Assembly (NCBI GenBank): GCA_002840565.1
Contig: PHBK01000018.1
Span: forward strand, 62,001 to 126,000
Direction of reading: 5' to 3'
DNA length: 64,000 nt
Source of the DNA: Deltaproteobacteria bacterium HGW-Deltaproteobacteria-12
GTDB lineage: Bacteria; Desulfobacterota; Syntrophia; Syntrophales; Smithellaceae
Part shown: piece after piece, positions 53,239 to 62,872 of the stretch
Layout of the letters: every line of letters starts with the position of its first letter
Numbering within the stretch: the first letter of the stretch is position 1
Program-made: the position numbers and the translations under genes
Notes under the pieces: model-generated
Seen by the model: the letters and a program-made list of their open reading frames with translations, nothing else
Database searches by the model: none
Told to the model about the DNA's origin: nothing

Positions 53239-54207
53239 TTAAGTTCCTTTTTCAGCGAGGCCCTTGACGCGGACAGCACGGATAAATCTCTTATGAAAGT
53301 AAGGAGTATCCAGATTGTCAATTTTAATAACCTTGTCGCGGTATGAAGCATGGACAAATTCGTTGTTGCCGACGTAAATTCCCACATGCCCGACAGGTTT
53401 CCGTGTGCGGAAAAAGACGAGATCTCCCTCCAGAAGTTCGTTTTTATTAACACTTAAACCAACATTATACTGCTCGCGAGCTGTTCGGGGCAGCGATATA
53501 TCAAAAAGCTGGTACATTTTGCGGACAAATGCGGAACAGTCGATTCCCCTGACTGTGGAACCGCCCAACCTATAAGGCGCTCCTAGGAAACCGGTAGCTA
53601 CTTTAGCAAATAGTTTCCGTTCATCAGGGCTGCGCCACTTTCCCAGGAGTTCAGCAGCGGTTTGATTATCTTTTTGCAGATGGGCAAAATCACCGGCTGC
53701 GGCCAGATCATCGTCATCATCATCTTCCTCTTCCTCATTGAGAGCAATTTCATCTTTTACGGCGTTCGCCGGGTTACGCGCTGCCTTAGCCAGAATCAAC
53801 TTTTGGCCAGCCTTTAAGCTTTTAGGTTGTACATTATTCAAGGCCATTATCTGTTTCACCGGAGTGCCTGTTTTTCTGGCAATCGACCCCAGATTATCGC
53901 CTTTCTTGACGGTGTAATAAGCGGCCGGTTTAAATTTTGATTTAGCGGGGGAAGTAGCTGCGGTGGACGCAGCTGCAGTGGTTTCTTTTTCAGGAATAAG
54001 GAGGATTTGCTTTAATTTCAGTGAAGTTCCGGTGAGGTCATTAGCCTGCTGAATAGCCCGACTACTGACGCCCGTTTTCCTGGAAATGCTGCTCAGAGTA
54101 TCGCCTTTTTTGACTTCGTATTGCCCTGCCGTTGCAACGGATGCCAAGCCCAAGGAAAGACTGAGCAAAAAAAGCAATGATAATAGAAAAATCTGCCGTT
54201 TCATCAT
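53239..54207 (-). CDS. LysM-NlpC/P60 peptidoglycan endopeptidase
   Basis: A 322-residue secreted enzyme. After a signal peptide (SVATAGQYEV) come two LysM domains (about 29-75 and 96-140) that bind peptidoglycan, an acidic linker with EEEEDDDDDD, and an NlpC/P60 domain (about 190-315) with catalytic cysteine in GIDCSAFVRK and histidine in GHVGIYVG. It cuts peptide cross-links of the wall. AAGGAGG precedes the tandem ATGs at 54207. It is divergent from mtgA, another wall gene. Confidence 0.94.
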   Translation of the reverse strand: MMKRQIFLLSLLFLLSLSLGLASVATAGQYEVKKGDTLSSISRKTGVSSRAIQQANDLTGTSLKLKQILLIPEKETTAAASTAATSPAKSKFKPAAYYTVKKGDNLGSIARKTGTPVKQIMALNNVQPKSLKAGQKLILAKAARNPANAVKDEIALNEEEEDDDDDDLAAAGDFAHLQKDNQTAAELLGKWRSPDERKLFAKVATGFLGAPYRLGGSTVRGIDCSAFVRKMYQLFDISLPRTAREQYNVGLSVNKNELLEGDLVFFRTRKPVGHVGIYVGNNEFVHASYRDKVIKIDNLDTPYFHKRFIRAVRVKGLAEKGT

Positions 54208-54449
54208 GAAGTGCCTCCTTCTTAAATGTAGTTGGGGGGCCCCATTTTGTTAACGGTGTACAGATTTCGACGCGAGGCCGATGATGACTGATTATTGACT
54301 GCACACAGAAAACGAAGAATATTTGCTTTTGACGTTCCAATAACTTCGTGGGTACCTCATACTAAAATTGTTTTGCCCTGTCAAATTTATTTTGCATTCC
54401 CTTTTAATGCGGTATAGAAGACTCTATAAAATATTGCAGGGAAATTTGA

Positions 54450-55259
54450 ATGAAAGTGTTGAAAAGATGGTTGTTATTATTGCTGATTTTAGTCGCTGCC
54501 TTTATGATTATAGATATCGGCCGTTATTTTCTTTATCCGAATGTCGCCTTGCTGCAAAAGGACAGGCCCGGTAAGACGGCATTTATGGAATACAGGGAAG
54601 AGACCTGGCGGCAGAAGGGCATTAAGAAAAAAATAAGAAACACCTGGGTGCCGCTTTCCCGGGTTTCGCCGTATGTGATAAAAGCCGTTATCATTGCGGA
54701 GGATGATAAGTTCTGGTCGCATGAAGGTTTTGATTTTGCAGCAATGCAAAAGGCGCTGGAAAAAGATATAAAAAAGAAGAAGTTACTGGCCGGCGGCAGC
54801 ACAATCTCGCAGCAGTTGGCCAAAAATCTTTATCTTTCCCCGTCTAAAAATCCTGTCCGCAAAATCAAGGAAGCTATTCTTACCTCGCGTCTGGAGAATA
54901 ATTTAACGAAGAGGAGAATTCTTGAGATTTATTTAAATGTGGTGGAGTGGGGTGACGGTAGTTTCGGGATAGAAGCTGCAGCGCAAAGCCACTATGGGAA
55001 GCAGGCGTCAGACTTGAATCCACGGGAAGCGGCGACGCTGGCCTCAATATTGCCTAATCCGCGCCGCTACAAATCCGACGGTACATCCAGATATGTGGAA
55101 AATCAGTCCGAAAGAATTTACCAGATTATGGTGCGCCGCGGGATTGTTATCCCCGAATATGATGAGGTGATCGAGGAAGGCAAGGAGGAAAACGCTCGAC
55201 CGGGGGAAAATGATCATCTACCGAAAGAAAACGACGGTTCGGCCCCTAAAGGACAATAG
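54450..55259 (+). CDS. mtgA: Monofunctional biosynthetic peptidoglycan transglycosylase
   Basis: A 269-residue GT51 glycosyltransferase polymerising lipid II. One N-terminal membrane helix (4-24), then the catalytic motifs VIIAEDDKFWSHEGFD (with the catalytic glutamate), GGSTISQQLAKNLYL, RKIKEAILTSRLE and IEIYLNVVEWG-type block (here LEIYLNVVEWG). The C-terminus has an acidic tail of about 30 residues, unusual for the family. It is divergent from the NlpC/P60 gene. Confidence 0.95.
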   Translation: MKVLKRWLLLLLILVAAFMIIDIGRYFLYPNVALLQKDRPGKTAFMEYREETWRQKGIKKKIRNTWVPLSRVSPYVIKAVIIAEDDKFWSHEGFDFAAMQKALEKDIKKKKLLAGGSTISQQLAKNLYLSPSKNPVRKIKEAILTSRLENNLTKRRILEIYLNVVEWGDGSFGIEAAAQSHYGKQASDLNPREAATLASILPNPRRYKSDGTSRYVENQSERIYQIMVRRGIVIPEYDEVIEEGKEENARPGENDHLPKENDGSAPKGQ

Positions 55260-55583
55260 GAGTTAAATCAAATACACAAGAAATAATAATAAATACAATA
55301 TATTGAACGACAGTTATAGCCCGGCAAGGCAAACAAATTGAGGGCAAAATCATGACTGCTGCCTGCAGGAAGCAACAAATGCCATCTAAGCCTGAAACAA
55401 TCAATCTAGGAAAACTTAATATTGCAAATATTTTATCGTTGATTTGACCAGTTAAACCAGGAACTTACTTTGATATTTAAACTCTGGGCAATCTAATTAA
55501 TGTTGCTCTTTGTTAATGCCATACACATTAAATAAATGATATCCTTATAATTTTATGGTTTAGCGGCCGGATTCTGAAGAAAA

Positions 55584-55618
55584 AAAGCCGGAAGGCATTT
55601 TGCTTGCCAACCGGCTTT
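55584..55618 (-). terminator. Terminator of the thiolase gene
   Basis: Minus-strand hairpin AAAGCCGG / CCGGCTTT (55611-55618, 55584-55591) with an inner GGCA/TGCC stem and a T-run, 25 bases after the thiolase stop. The remaining 320 bases of the gap to mtgA (55260-55580) are AT-rich and show no gene. Confidence 0.85.
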
Positions 55619-55642
55619 CTTAGATTTAAATCCTCAAGTTTA

Positions 55643-56893
55643 TTAAAGTATTTCAACAGCCGCGGCCAGGGAAACACCGCCGCCGCCGCAAAGGGTGGCC
55701 AATCCCAGCTTCTTGCCGCGTTTTTTCATTGCATATAACAGGGAAACCATTATCCGGCACCCGGTGGAACCAACCGGATGTCCCAGACCGACGCCTGATC
55801 CATTGACGTTGGTAATCTCCCTGTTCAGGCCCAGTTCTTTTTCGCAACCAAGGTATTGACCGGCGAATGCTTCGTTTAGTTCGATCAATTCAAAGTCTTT
55901 GATTTTCAGGCCTGATCTTGCTTCCAGATCGCGCACTGCCGGAACGGGACTCAGTCCCATCACCGAGGGATGGCAACCGCCGCGGCCAAAGGCAACAATG
56001 CGGGCAAGAGGTTTCAGACCCAGTTCTTTGGCTTTTTCTGCGGACATGATCAGCATAGCACTGGCGCCGTCATTAATTCCGGAAGCATTGCCGGCGGTAA
56101 CCTTGCCGATCTTCGGAACGAAAGCGGGGGGTAAACTCTTCAGTTCCTCCATCGTCAGGTGAGGACGGAAATGCTCGTCTTTGTCGAAAATAATGGGCGG
56201 TTTGCCTTTTTTCTGGGGAAGTTCGATGGGAACAATTTCGTCTTTGAAATCACCGTTGAGCGTTGCTCTCTCTACATTATTATGGCTGCGCAGAGCGACT
56301 GCGTCCATTTCTTCACGGGTGACATCATACATCTGAGCTACCAGTTCGGTGGTAATGCCCATGATGTATGGTTTCCCTTTGAACATGTCGATGATTGGAC
56401 CGTCCTTGACGGGGCCTTTTTCCGGGCCCGGAAGCACATGAGAACCGGCATGCAGGCCGTGGATCAGATTATCGACGACGACCTGGTCCTGTAAACGGTA
56501 TCCCCAACGGGCTCCGGGGATCGAGTAGGGGGCGCCGGACATGTGCTCCATACCGCCGGCAAGAATGACGTCGGCCATCTCGGCGCGGATTAAAGCCATT
56601 CCGGAGAGCACTGCTTCCATGCCGGAAATGCAAACACGATTGACTGTAACTGCAGTTACCGTGTCCGGGATGCCAGCCATCAAAGCTGCAACGCGGGTAA
56701 CATTGAGGGCATCAACCGGTTCCATGCAACAGCCAAAACGGACGTCATCAATGATAGCCGGATCAATGCCGGCCCGTTTTACCGCTTCTTTCATGGCGAT
56801 GCTTCCTAAAGTGTGAGTATTCAAGTCTCGCAGGGTTCCTCCAAAGGTGCCGATTGCCGTACGACAGGCGGAAACAATTACAACGTCTTTCAT
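55643..56893 (-). CDS. Thiolase (acetyl-CoA acetyltransferase)
   Basis: A 416-residue thiolase condensing or cleaving acyl-CoA: nucleophile cysteine C88 in RVCISGMEA, NEAFAGQ, GVGLGHPVGSTG with the activating histidine, and CGGGG at the C-terminus. It works in beta-oxidation or in acetoacetyl-CoA formation; direction is not readable. The GGAGG before the ATG at 56893 fits better than the ATG at 56899. It is flanked by a terminator and lies alone, not in the acyl-CoA operon at 8-13 kb. Confidence 0.95.
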   Translation of the reverse strand: MKDVVIVSACRTAIGTFGGTLRDLNTHTLGSIAMKEAVKRAGIDPAIIDDVRFGCCMEPVDALNVTRVAALMAGIPDTVTAVTVNRVCISGMEAVLSGMALIRAEMADVILAGGMEHMSGAPYSIPGARWGYRLQDQVVVDNLIHGLHAGSHVLPGPEKGPVKDGPIIDMFKGKPYIMGITTELVAQMYDVTREEMDAVALRSHNNVERATLNGDFKDEIVPIELPQKKGKPPIIFDKDEHFRPHLTMEELKSLPPAFVPKIGKVTAGNASGINDGASAMLIMSAEKAKELGLKPLARIVAFGRGGCHPSVMGLSPVPAVRDLEARSGLKIKDFELIELNEAFAGQYLGCEKELGLNREITNVNGSGVGLGHPVGSTGCRIMVSLLYAMKKRGKKLGLATLCGGGGVSLAAAVEIL

Positions 56894-57178
56894 TCTCATA
56901 ACCTCCGTAAAGTTGTATTAACTATTATGTAAAAACGTATATAATACGGGAACATTGCTGTCAACAGAAACGGGTGGGGAAGTATAACTTCAGGTAAATT
57001 TCTCAAGAAATCCAATTACATAAAACTTCCCGGGACCAACCTCAGATCACATTGTCCTAAATAAATATTCGACAAATCAATGTAATTGCTGTAAATTCTA
57101 AAAAACACATCGGCAATATAATGTGTGAAGAATATATTGTGAATAAGAAATATTTAGACATTTTACGGAGGAATGGTC

Positions 57179-57391
57179 ATGATTTCCGCTGATGAAGCTA
57201 TCGCGGAAGTATATTGGACAGCCTTTCAGGCTTTGCCAAAAAGAGAACGTGAAGCTATAATCAATCGTTTTCTGGAAAGTTCTCAACTTATGGAAGATGT
57301 GATGGACCTGTCCATTATTAAAGAAAGACGAAACGAGTCTTCTCGCTCTCTTAAAGCATATATTTCCGAACGTAAAAGGAAAAATCGCTAA
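57179..57391 (+). CDS. Antitoxin-like protein of a RelE/ParE-type module
   Basis: A 70-residue protein ending in the antitoxin-type tail EDVMDLSIIKERRNESSRSL, KAYISERKRK. Its N-terminal half is helical (EVYWTAFQALPKREREAIINRF). The second ATG, with GGAGG seven bases ahead, is preferred over 57173. Directly behind it lies a decayed toxin, so it is probably an orphan antitoxin; residual function against another toxin is possible. Confidence 0.72.
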   Translation: MISADEAIAEVYWTAFQALPKREREAIINRFLESSQLMEDVMDLSIIKERRNESSRSLKAYISERKRKNR

Positions 57392-57493
57392 TGTCTTGCT
57401 CGATTTATCTATAGAATTCTTTATCAAATCAACAGCAAGAAAAAAATGATCGAAATAATTGCCATTGCACACAGAAAAGACGCTTACCGATAA
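57391..57493 (+). pseudogene. Remnant of a RelE/ParE-type toxin
   Basis: In the frame right after the antitoxin stop the codons give RFIYRILYQINSKKKMIEII followed by AIAHRKDAYR and a stop, the normal last 30 residues of ParE/RelE toxins. An ATG overlapping the antitoxin stop (TAATG, 57391) starts another frame that ends after seven codons. An internal deletion of about 60 codons with a frame change explains this; the active core is absent. Confidence 0.72.
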
Positions 57494-57622
57494 TTAGTTT
57501 CAAAGGATAACAACGAGGTGTCCAACAAGTTTAGCCAGCCGCCGAGCGCGAAAGTGTATAACTTGCCTCCGGAAAGCTGATGTTGTATAAGAACAACAAT
57601 TTGTTGAAGGGAAAAGTCTTGT

Positions 57623-58771
57623 ATGGTTTTGGGGACGGGCAAGCGCAGCAGTCAGGATTTATTGAAAAAGAGAGTTTTGGAGGCTGGTTTGTGCACCGGC
57701 TGCGGAGCCTGTGTAGGCCTTTGCCCCTATCAAGTTATCTATTCCGACCGGACAGTGCAATTGCACCGCTGCGATCTTAAAGACGGCAAATGCCAGGCCT
57801 TTTGTCCCCGGGCGGAAATTGATTTTGGTTCATTACGGAGCAGGATTTTTGATGCCGCCGATTTGACACCGGAAATTGGCGCCGTCCAGGGTTATTATTT
57901 TTCCCGGGCTGCCGATCCCCAATTGCGTGCAATCGCCCAGCATGGCGGAACTGTAACTGTCCTAATGGATTTAGCCCTGGCAGAAGGGTTGATTGATTCG
58001 GCGATTGTATCCTCCGGCCGGCGGAATTTAGAGCAAAACAGTGCAATTATCAAAGATAAAGATGAGCTGCGCAAAAAAGCCGGCAGTAAATTTCTTGTTT
58101 CGCCTACTGTTGCCGCCTTTAATCAAACGGCCGCGGAGAGCACCGGGAATATCGGTGTTGTGGTTACGCCTTGCCAGGCACTGGCGCTGGCGAAAATGAA
58201 AATAAAACCCCGGAAAGACGATGCCGACAGTATTGATAGGTTGAAAATAGTTATTGGTTTATACTGCGGCTGGACACTTTCAGCGGAAAAATTTAAAGCA
58301 TTGCTTTGGCAAAACAATATTGATCCGGCGGAGATAACCAGTATGGATATTCCTGGCGGCCAGAAGGTTCTGGCGATTAAAACCGCCGGCGGGGAGAAAA
58401 TGATTTCTTTTGATTATGTTGATCCCTGCATCAGAGAGGCCTGCCGGTATTGCATCGATAGTACGGCTGAATTCGCCGATATTTCCGTCGGTGCGGCACG
58501 GTTCGGTGCTGCCGGGGAGGAAATGCGTGGATGGAACCAGATCATAGTTAGAACGTCAAGGGGCAGGCAGTTAGTCGACCTGGCGGTGAGCCGCGGCGTT
58601 CTCGAAATTCGTGAGGCTCCGGCTGAAGCATTACAAGAACTGAAAAAGGCAGCGGCCGCAAAGAAAAAAACAGCCCTGAAAAATATCATTCGGAAAAGCG
58701 GATCGGCCAGGAATCTTCTCTATTTGAGAAGCTCCGACCCCTTTGTGAAAAAGTTTCTGGCAAAAAATTAA
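57623..58771 (+). CDS. FrhB/FdhB-type iron-sulfur flavoprotein
   Basis: A 382-residue protein of the coenzyme F420 hydrogenase/dehydrogenase beta-subunit family. An N-terminal ferredoxin region has LCTGCGACVGLCPYQ (23-37) and a GKCQAFCPR motif; FrhB-type domains follow (about 85-330, VTPCQALALAK and DPCIREACRYCID with further cysteines). Such proteins hold Fe-S clusters and a flavin and exchange electrons between ferredoxin and a partner. It stands at the head of iorA-iorB with a 12-base gap, so it is the likely electron partner of that complex. No F420 gene is visible. Confidence 0.85.
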   Translation: MVLGTGKRSSQDLLKKRVLEAGLCTGCGACVGLCPYQVIYSDRTVQLHRCDLKDGKCQAFCPRAEIDFGSLRSRIFDAADLTPEIGAVQGYYFSRAADPQLRAIAQHGGTVTVLMDLALAEGLIDSAIVSSGRRNLEQNSAIIKDKDELRKKAGSKFLVSPTVAAFNQTAAESTGNIGVVVTPCQALALAKMKIKPRKDDADSIDRLKIVIGLYCGWTLSAEKFKALLWQNNIDPAEITSMDIPGGQKVLAIKTAGGEKMISFDYVDPCIREACRYCIDSTAEFADISVGAARFGAAGEEMRGWNQIIVRTSRGRQLVDLAVSRGVLEIREAPAEALQELKKAAAAKKKTALKNIIRKSGSARNLLYLRSSDPFVKKFLAKN

Positions 58772-58782
58772 AAGGCAGGCAC

Positions 58783-60723
58783 ATGTCGAAATTACTCAGT
58801 CCGGCTCATTGTGAAGTCCTTTTCATGGGCAATGAAGCCATCGCCCGCGGGGCGCTGGAAGCAGGAGTTAATGTAGCGTGCGCGTATCCGGGAACGCCTT
58901 CTTCGGAAATAATTGAAAGTCTGTCCACTGTAAGTCGGGAGAGAAATCTTTATGTGGAATGGTCAACCAACGAGAAAGTAGCGCTGGAAGTCGCCGCCGC
59001 CGCCTCTTTTGCGGGGTTGCGTTCCCTCTGCGCGATGAAGCAAAACGGCGTCAATGTGGCGTCTGATTTTCTGCTGCACCTGGCCTCTTCCGGCACACGC
59101 GGCGGGATAGTGCTGGTAACATGCGAAGATCCTGGAGCTCTTTCCAGCGTCAACGAAGGGGATTCACGGTATTTTGCGCGCATGCTGGAGATACCGCTTC
59201 TGGAACCGGCAAATTTTCAGGAAGCCAAGGACCTGACCAGGTGGGCGTTTGAATTATCCGAAAAAATAAGAAATATTGTTGTTTTGCGTTCGGTTACACG
59301 CATGTCCCATGCCAGCGGGAACGTGGTCTGCGGCAGGCTGCCGGTTAAACGCCGCAGAGCCGTTTTTGTTTATGACGGTTCAATTATGGATCCGCTGAGA
59401 GGGCCGGTTATCAGCACGCCGGTTGTCGCCAAACACACCCTGCAGCAGGAAAAATTAAAGACAGCAACAGCACTTTTTGAAGACAGTCCTTTTAATTCTT
59501 ACAGCGGCCCCGGAAAACCGGAACTGCTTTTGATCACAAGCAGCGCCTGCTTCCTTTATAGCCAGGAGGCAATTGGCATGCTGAATCTGCAAAAGCGCGC
59601 GGGCATTTTAAAACTGGGCTGCACCTGGCCGCTGCCGCCAAAGTTATTAAAGAAGTATTTAAAATCAGCCAGGCAAGTAATGATTGTCGAAGAAGTACTG
59701 CCATTTTTGGAAGAAAATGTGAAAACTCTGGCCGCAGGCATGGCCGGGGAAATCGGCAGCAAGAAATTTTACGGGAAACTGGACGGCACTTTGCCCTCAG
59801 TGGGTGAACTCAGCCCCGATCTGCTGGTAGCGGCTTTAAGTAAAATATTCCAGATTAAAGTTGACTCCATACCCGCCGCTTATCGGGAGGAAATCAGCAA
59901 AATTGCTCCCATAATTCCTCTGCGGGAACAAACAATGTGCCCGGGCTGTCCGCATCGCGCCTCCTTCTGGAACATTTCCCATGCCATCCAGCTTGACGGC
60001 CGGGAAGGTATTGTCTGCGGCGACATCGGCTGTTACGCCCTCGCTGCTCTTTACCCCTCCTGCGGGTTCAATACCGTGCGCACGCTGCATTCCATGGGTT
60101 CAGGTACAGGCATTGCCAGTGGATTTGCCAAGCTGGGGCAGTTTGGATTTGATAAACCGGTTATTGCGGTTTGCGGGGATTCCACATTCTATCATGCCGC
60201 CATTCCCGCATTAATCAATGCACAGCATAACCGCGCGGATATTACTTTTATAGTGCTGGATAATTCCGGTACGGCCATGACCGGATTTCAGCCGCACCCC
60301 GGTTTAACTGTCGGAGCGACGGGAGAAACATTGCCCGCCGTGGATATTGCAGGAATTTGTGCAGCGATCGGAGCAAAAGTCGCCATCAGTGATCCCTTTG
60401 ATCTCGAAAATACCAGCCGGATTCTGAATGCTTTTATGGCGGAAAAAGGCTGTTTAAAAGTGCTCATCCTGCGGCAGATATGCGCTTTGAGCCCGGAGAA
60501 AAAAGGCAAGAAGAAATTCCTGATGCAGGTGGATGAGGAACTTTGCCTCGGTGAAAATTGCGGCTGCAACCGCCTGTGCACACGTATTTTCCGCTGTCCG
60601 GCTCTGGTTTGGGATCGAACCAGGAAGAAAGCTGTCATTGATGATGTTATTTGTGCGGGGTGCGGAGTGTGCTATTCCATCTGCCCCCGGAAGGCGATCA
60701 CGAAAGCGGAGGCCGGAAATTAA
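58783..60723 (+). CDS. iorA: Indolepyruvate:ferredoxin oxidoreductase alpha subunit
   Basis: A 646-residue subunit that oxidises aryl-2-oxoacids to acyl-CoA, CO2 and reduced ferredoxin. The pyrimidine domain (residues 10-190) has YPGTPSSEIIESL and the glutamate in EWSTNEKVALEVA; the TPP domain (about 390-560) has CPGCPHRASFW, CGDIGCYALAAL and GDSTFYHAAIPALINA with the NSGTAMTGFQPHPG block. A C-terminal ferredoxin part has ENCGCNRLCTRIFRCP and CAGCGVCYSICP. It probably recycles amino-acid-derived oxoacids. Confidence 0.95.
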   Translation: MSKLLSPAHCEVLFMGNEAIARGALEAGVNVACAYPGTPSSEIIESLSTVSRERNLYVEWSTNEKVALEVAAAASFAGLRSLCAMKQNGVNVASDFLLHLASSGTRGGIVLVTCEDPGALSSVNEGDSRYFARMLEIPLLEPANFQEAKDLTRWAFELSEKIRNIVVLRSVTRMSHASGNVVCGRLPVKRRRAVFVYDGSIMDPLRGPVISTPVVAKHTLQQEKLKTATALFEDSPFNSYSGPGKPELLLITSSACFLYSQEAIGMLNLQKRAGILKLGCTWPLPPKLLKKYLKSARQVMIVEEVLPFLEENVKTLAAGMAGEIGSKKFYGKLDGTLPSVGELSPDLLVAALSKIFQIKVDSIPAAYREEISKIAPIIPLREQTMCPGCPHRASFWNISHAIQLDGREGIVCGDIGCYALAALYPSCGFNTVRTLHSMGSGTGIASGFAKLGQFGFDKPVIAVCGDSTFYHAAIPALINAQHNRADITFIVLDNSGTAMTGFQPHPGLTVGATGETLPAVDIAGICAAIGAKVAISDPFDLENTSRILNAFMAEKGCLKVLILRQICALSPEKKGKKKFLMQVDEELCLGENCGCNRLCTRIFRCPALVWDRTRKKAVIDDVICAGCGVCYSICPRKAITKAEAGN

Positions 60724-61338
60724 ATGAAACACCGCATGTCGTTAAAAGATCCAATAAATGTAATCATCACCGGAGTAGGGGGGCAGGGTAATGTTTTGGC
60801 CTCCCGTGTGCTGGCCGGCATGCTGGTTGATGCCGGTTTTTATGTCACCATTGGCGAGACCTTTGGCATGTCGCAGCGCGGTGGTTCCGTGATGAGCCAT
60901 CTGCGGATATCGGAAAAATCCGTCCGAAGCCCACAGATACCTCAGGGTCGGGCCGACATTATAGTCGCTCTGGAGCCTGCAGAGGCTCTGCGCGTCCTGG
61001 CAAGATATGGCAATCCCGCAATTGCGGTGTTGTCCAATTCCCGCGTAGTCTATCCCATCGGTGTTATTACCGGCGAGTTGAATTATCCGTCACTGGCGGA
61101 AATACAGGATGTCTTACGCAGAACTGCCGCGAAGAACTGGTTGATTGATGCCACGGGTGAGGCCGTGCAATTAGGCAATCCGGTCTTGAGCAATATCATA
61201 ATGATCGGAGCATTATCCGCAACAAAATTGCTTCCTTTCAGCCGCCGGGAATTTGAAAAAGAGATTGCCAGGAATATGACAGCTGATAAACGGCGGATCA
61301 ATTTGGCGGCCTTTGACATTGGCGCCGGAATGATTTAA
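60724..61338 (+). CDS. iorB: Indolepyruvate:ferredoxin oxidoreductase beta subunit
   Basis: A 204-residue gamma-domain subunit binding CoA: IITGVGGQGNVLASRVLAG, GMSQRGGSVMSHLRI and NIIMIGALSA-type sequence. It pairs with IorA. The ATG directly follows the iorA stop, and GGAGG lies about 11 bases upstream. With the FrhB-like gene this makes a three-gene unit; the flavodiiron gene follows 65 bases later. Confidence 0.95.
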   Translation: MKHRMSLKDPINVIITGVGGQGNVLASRVLAGMLVDAGFYVTIGETFGMSQRGGSVMSHLRISEKSVRSPQIPQGRADIIVALEPAEALRVLARYGNPAIAVLSNSRVVYPIGVITGELNYPSLAEIQDVLRRTAAKNWLIDATGEAVQLGNPVLSNIIMIGALSATKLLPFSRREFEKEIARNMTADKRRINLAAFDIGAGMI

Positions 61339-61403
61339 TCTTCCGGCAAAAAAGACGTTATCTAAAATAATATTAGTTATTCTGAATTATACGGGGTGAA
61401 GAA

Positions 61404-62618
61404 ATGAGCAATATCTATTCGGCAATTAAAATAAGCGATCATGTTTACTGGGTGGGGGCAATAGATTGGACGATTCGGGATTTTCACGGTTACACCACTC
61501 CTCACGGCAGTACATATAATGCTTATCTGGTCATGGCCGACAAAATAACACTGATTGATACGGTCAAGGCGCCGTTCAAAGATGAAATGGTCAGCCGGAT
61601 CAAGTCTGTCGTAGACCCTGCTCAGATTAAATACATCATTTCCAATCATTCGGAGATGGATCATTCGGGCTGCCTGCCGGAATTGATTGACACCATCAAA
61701 CCGGAAAAGGTTTTTGCTTCAGCAGTCGGAGTCAGGACGCTCCAAGAACTTTTCCATGATTCGCACGAAATTATTCCACTGAAGGACGGGGAAGGTTTAA
61801 GCCTGGGAAACATGGAATTAACTTTCATGGAAACCCGCATGATTCACTGGCCGGACAGTATGTTTACTTATCTGGTCCAAGATCAGGTTTTATTTTCCCA
61901 GGATGCTTTTGGCATGCATCTGGGGTCATTAGAAAGATTCGCTGATGAGATTCCGGCGGCTCAATTGGAATACGAAGCGGCAACTTACTATGCTAATATT
62001 GTTTTACCTTATTCGCCGATTGTGCTGAGGGCTTTGCAGAAAGTGACCGCGGCAGGGTGGAAAATCAAAGTAATCGCTCCCGATCATGGTCCAATCTGGC
62101 GGAAAGATTTGGGAAAAATCATCGAGCTTTATCAGCAATGGGCGACACAGAAACCAACCGCCAAGGCCGTGATAGTTTATGCGACCATGTGGCATTCGAC
62201 GGAAAAAATGGCCGGGGCTATCGCCGAAGCTTTAGCGGGGGAAGGCATTAAAGTAAGGCTCCTGTCCATGAATGAAACGCACCGCAGTGAAGTTGTTTAT
62301 GAAGTATTGAATGCCGGAGCTTTAATTGTCGGCTCCTCCACTTTAAACAACAATATCCTGCCGGCTATGGCCGATGTGATGACCTATCTGAAAGGTTTAA
62401 AACCGGCCAATCTGATCGGGGCGTCTTTTGGTTCCTATGGATGGAGCGGCGAGTCGGTGCGTCATTTGGAAGACATGCTCAAGGAAATGAAAGTGTCCAT
62501 TGCCGCCGAGTCGGTTGCCGTTAAACATGTGCCGGATGCGGTTGCTCTGATAAAATGTCAGGAATTGGGAAAAGCAATAGCAGCAAAATTGAAAGAAAGA
62601 ATCTCTTTTCATTCATAG
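61404..62618 (+). CDS. A-type flavodiiron protein (oxygen/NO reductase)
   Basis: A 404-residue flavoprotein reducing oxygen to water or nitric oxide to nitrous oxide. The metallo-beta-lactamase domain has HSEMDHSG (the HxExDH di-iron motif), HWPDSMFTYL, FSQDAFGMH and PDHGPIW; the flavodoxin domain (about 255-400) has YATMWHSTEKMA. It takes electrons from rubredoxin, encoded 24 bases downstream. Confidence 0.95.
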   Translation: MSNIYSAIKISDHVYWVGAIDWTIRDFHGYTTPHGSTYNAYLVMADKITLIDTVKAPFKDEMVSRIKSVVDPAQIKYIISNHSEMDHSGCLPELIDTIKPEKVFASAVGVRTLQELFHDSHEIIPLKDGEGLSLGNMELTFMETRMIHWPDSMFTYLVQDQVLFSQDAFGMHLGSLERFADEIPAAQLEYEAATYYANIVLPYSPIVLRALQKVTAAGWKIKVIAPDHGPIWRKDLGKIIELYQQWATQKPTAKAVIVYATMWHSTEKMAGAIAEALAGEGIKVRLLSMNETHRSEVVYEVLNAGALIVGSSTLNNNILPAMADVMTYLKGLKPANLIGASFGSYGWSGESVRHLEDMLKEMKVSIAAESVAVKHVPDAVALIKCQELGKAIAAKLKERISFHS

Positions 62619-62642
62619 AAGTATAAAAAACGGAGGTGGAAA

Positions 62643-62801
62643 ATGAAGAAGTATGTATGTGGTGTATGTGGTTATGTTTATGATCCGGCCAAGGGAGACA
62701 AGGACGGGAATATTCCCGGCGGAACAAAGTTTGAGAGCCTCCCGGAAGACTGGACCTGTCCGGTATGTGGGGCGGGTAAAGAGGAATTTTCACCAGAATA
62801 A
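62643..62801 (+). CDS. Rubredoxin
   Basis: A 52-residue electron carrier with two C-X2-C pairs around one iron: [14 protein letters not shown] and [11 protein letters not shown], plus PEDWTCP. It is the normal donor to the adjacent flavodiiron protein and to rubrerythrins. GGAGGTGG stands before the ATG at 62643. Too short for many gene callers but complete. Confidence 0.97.
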   Translation: MKKYVCGVCGYVYDPAKGDKDGNIPGGTKFESLPEDWTCPVCGAGKEEFSPE

Positions 62802-62872
62802 CGTTCCGATTTCAAATCAAAGCGCTATCTTTATTTGCCGAGACTGCCCGGCGCTTGTGACTTTGTCGCAGT

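Noticed and set aside
57494..57622. Insertion-sequence end before the FrhB-like gene
   Set aside because: No transposase fragment or matching inverted repeat could be found in the 130 bases.
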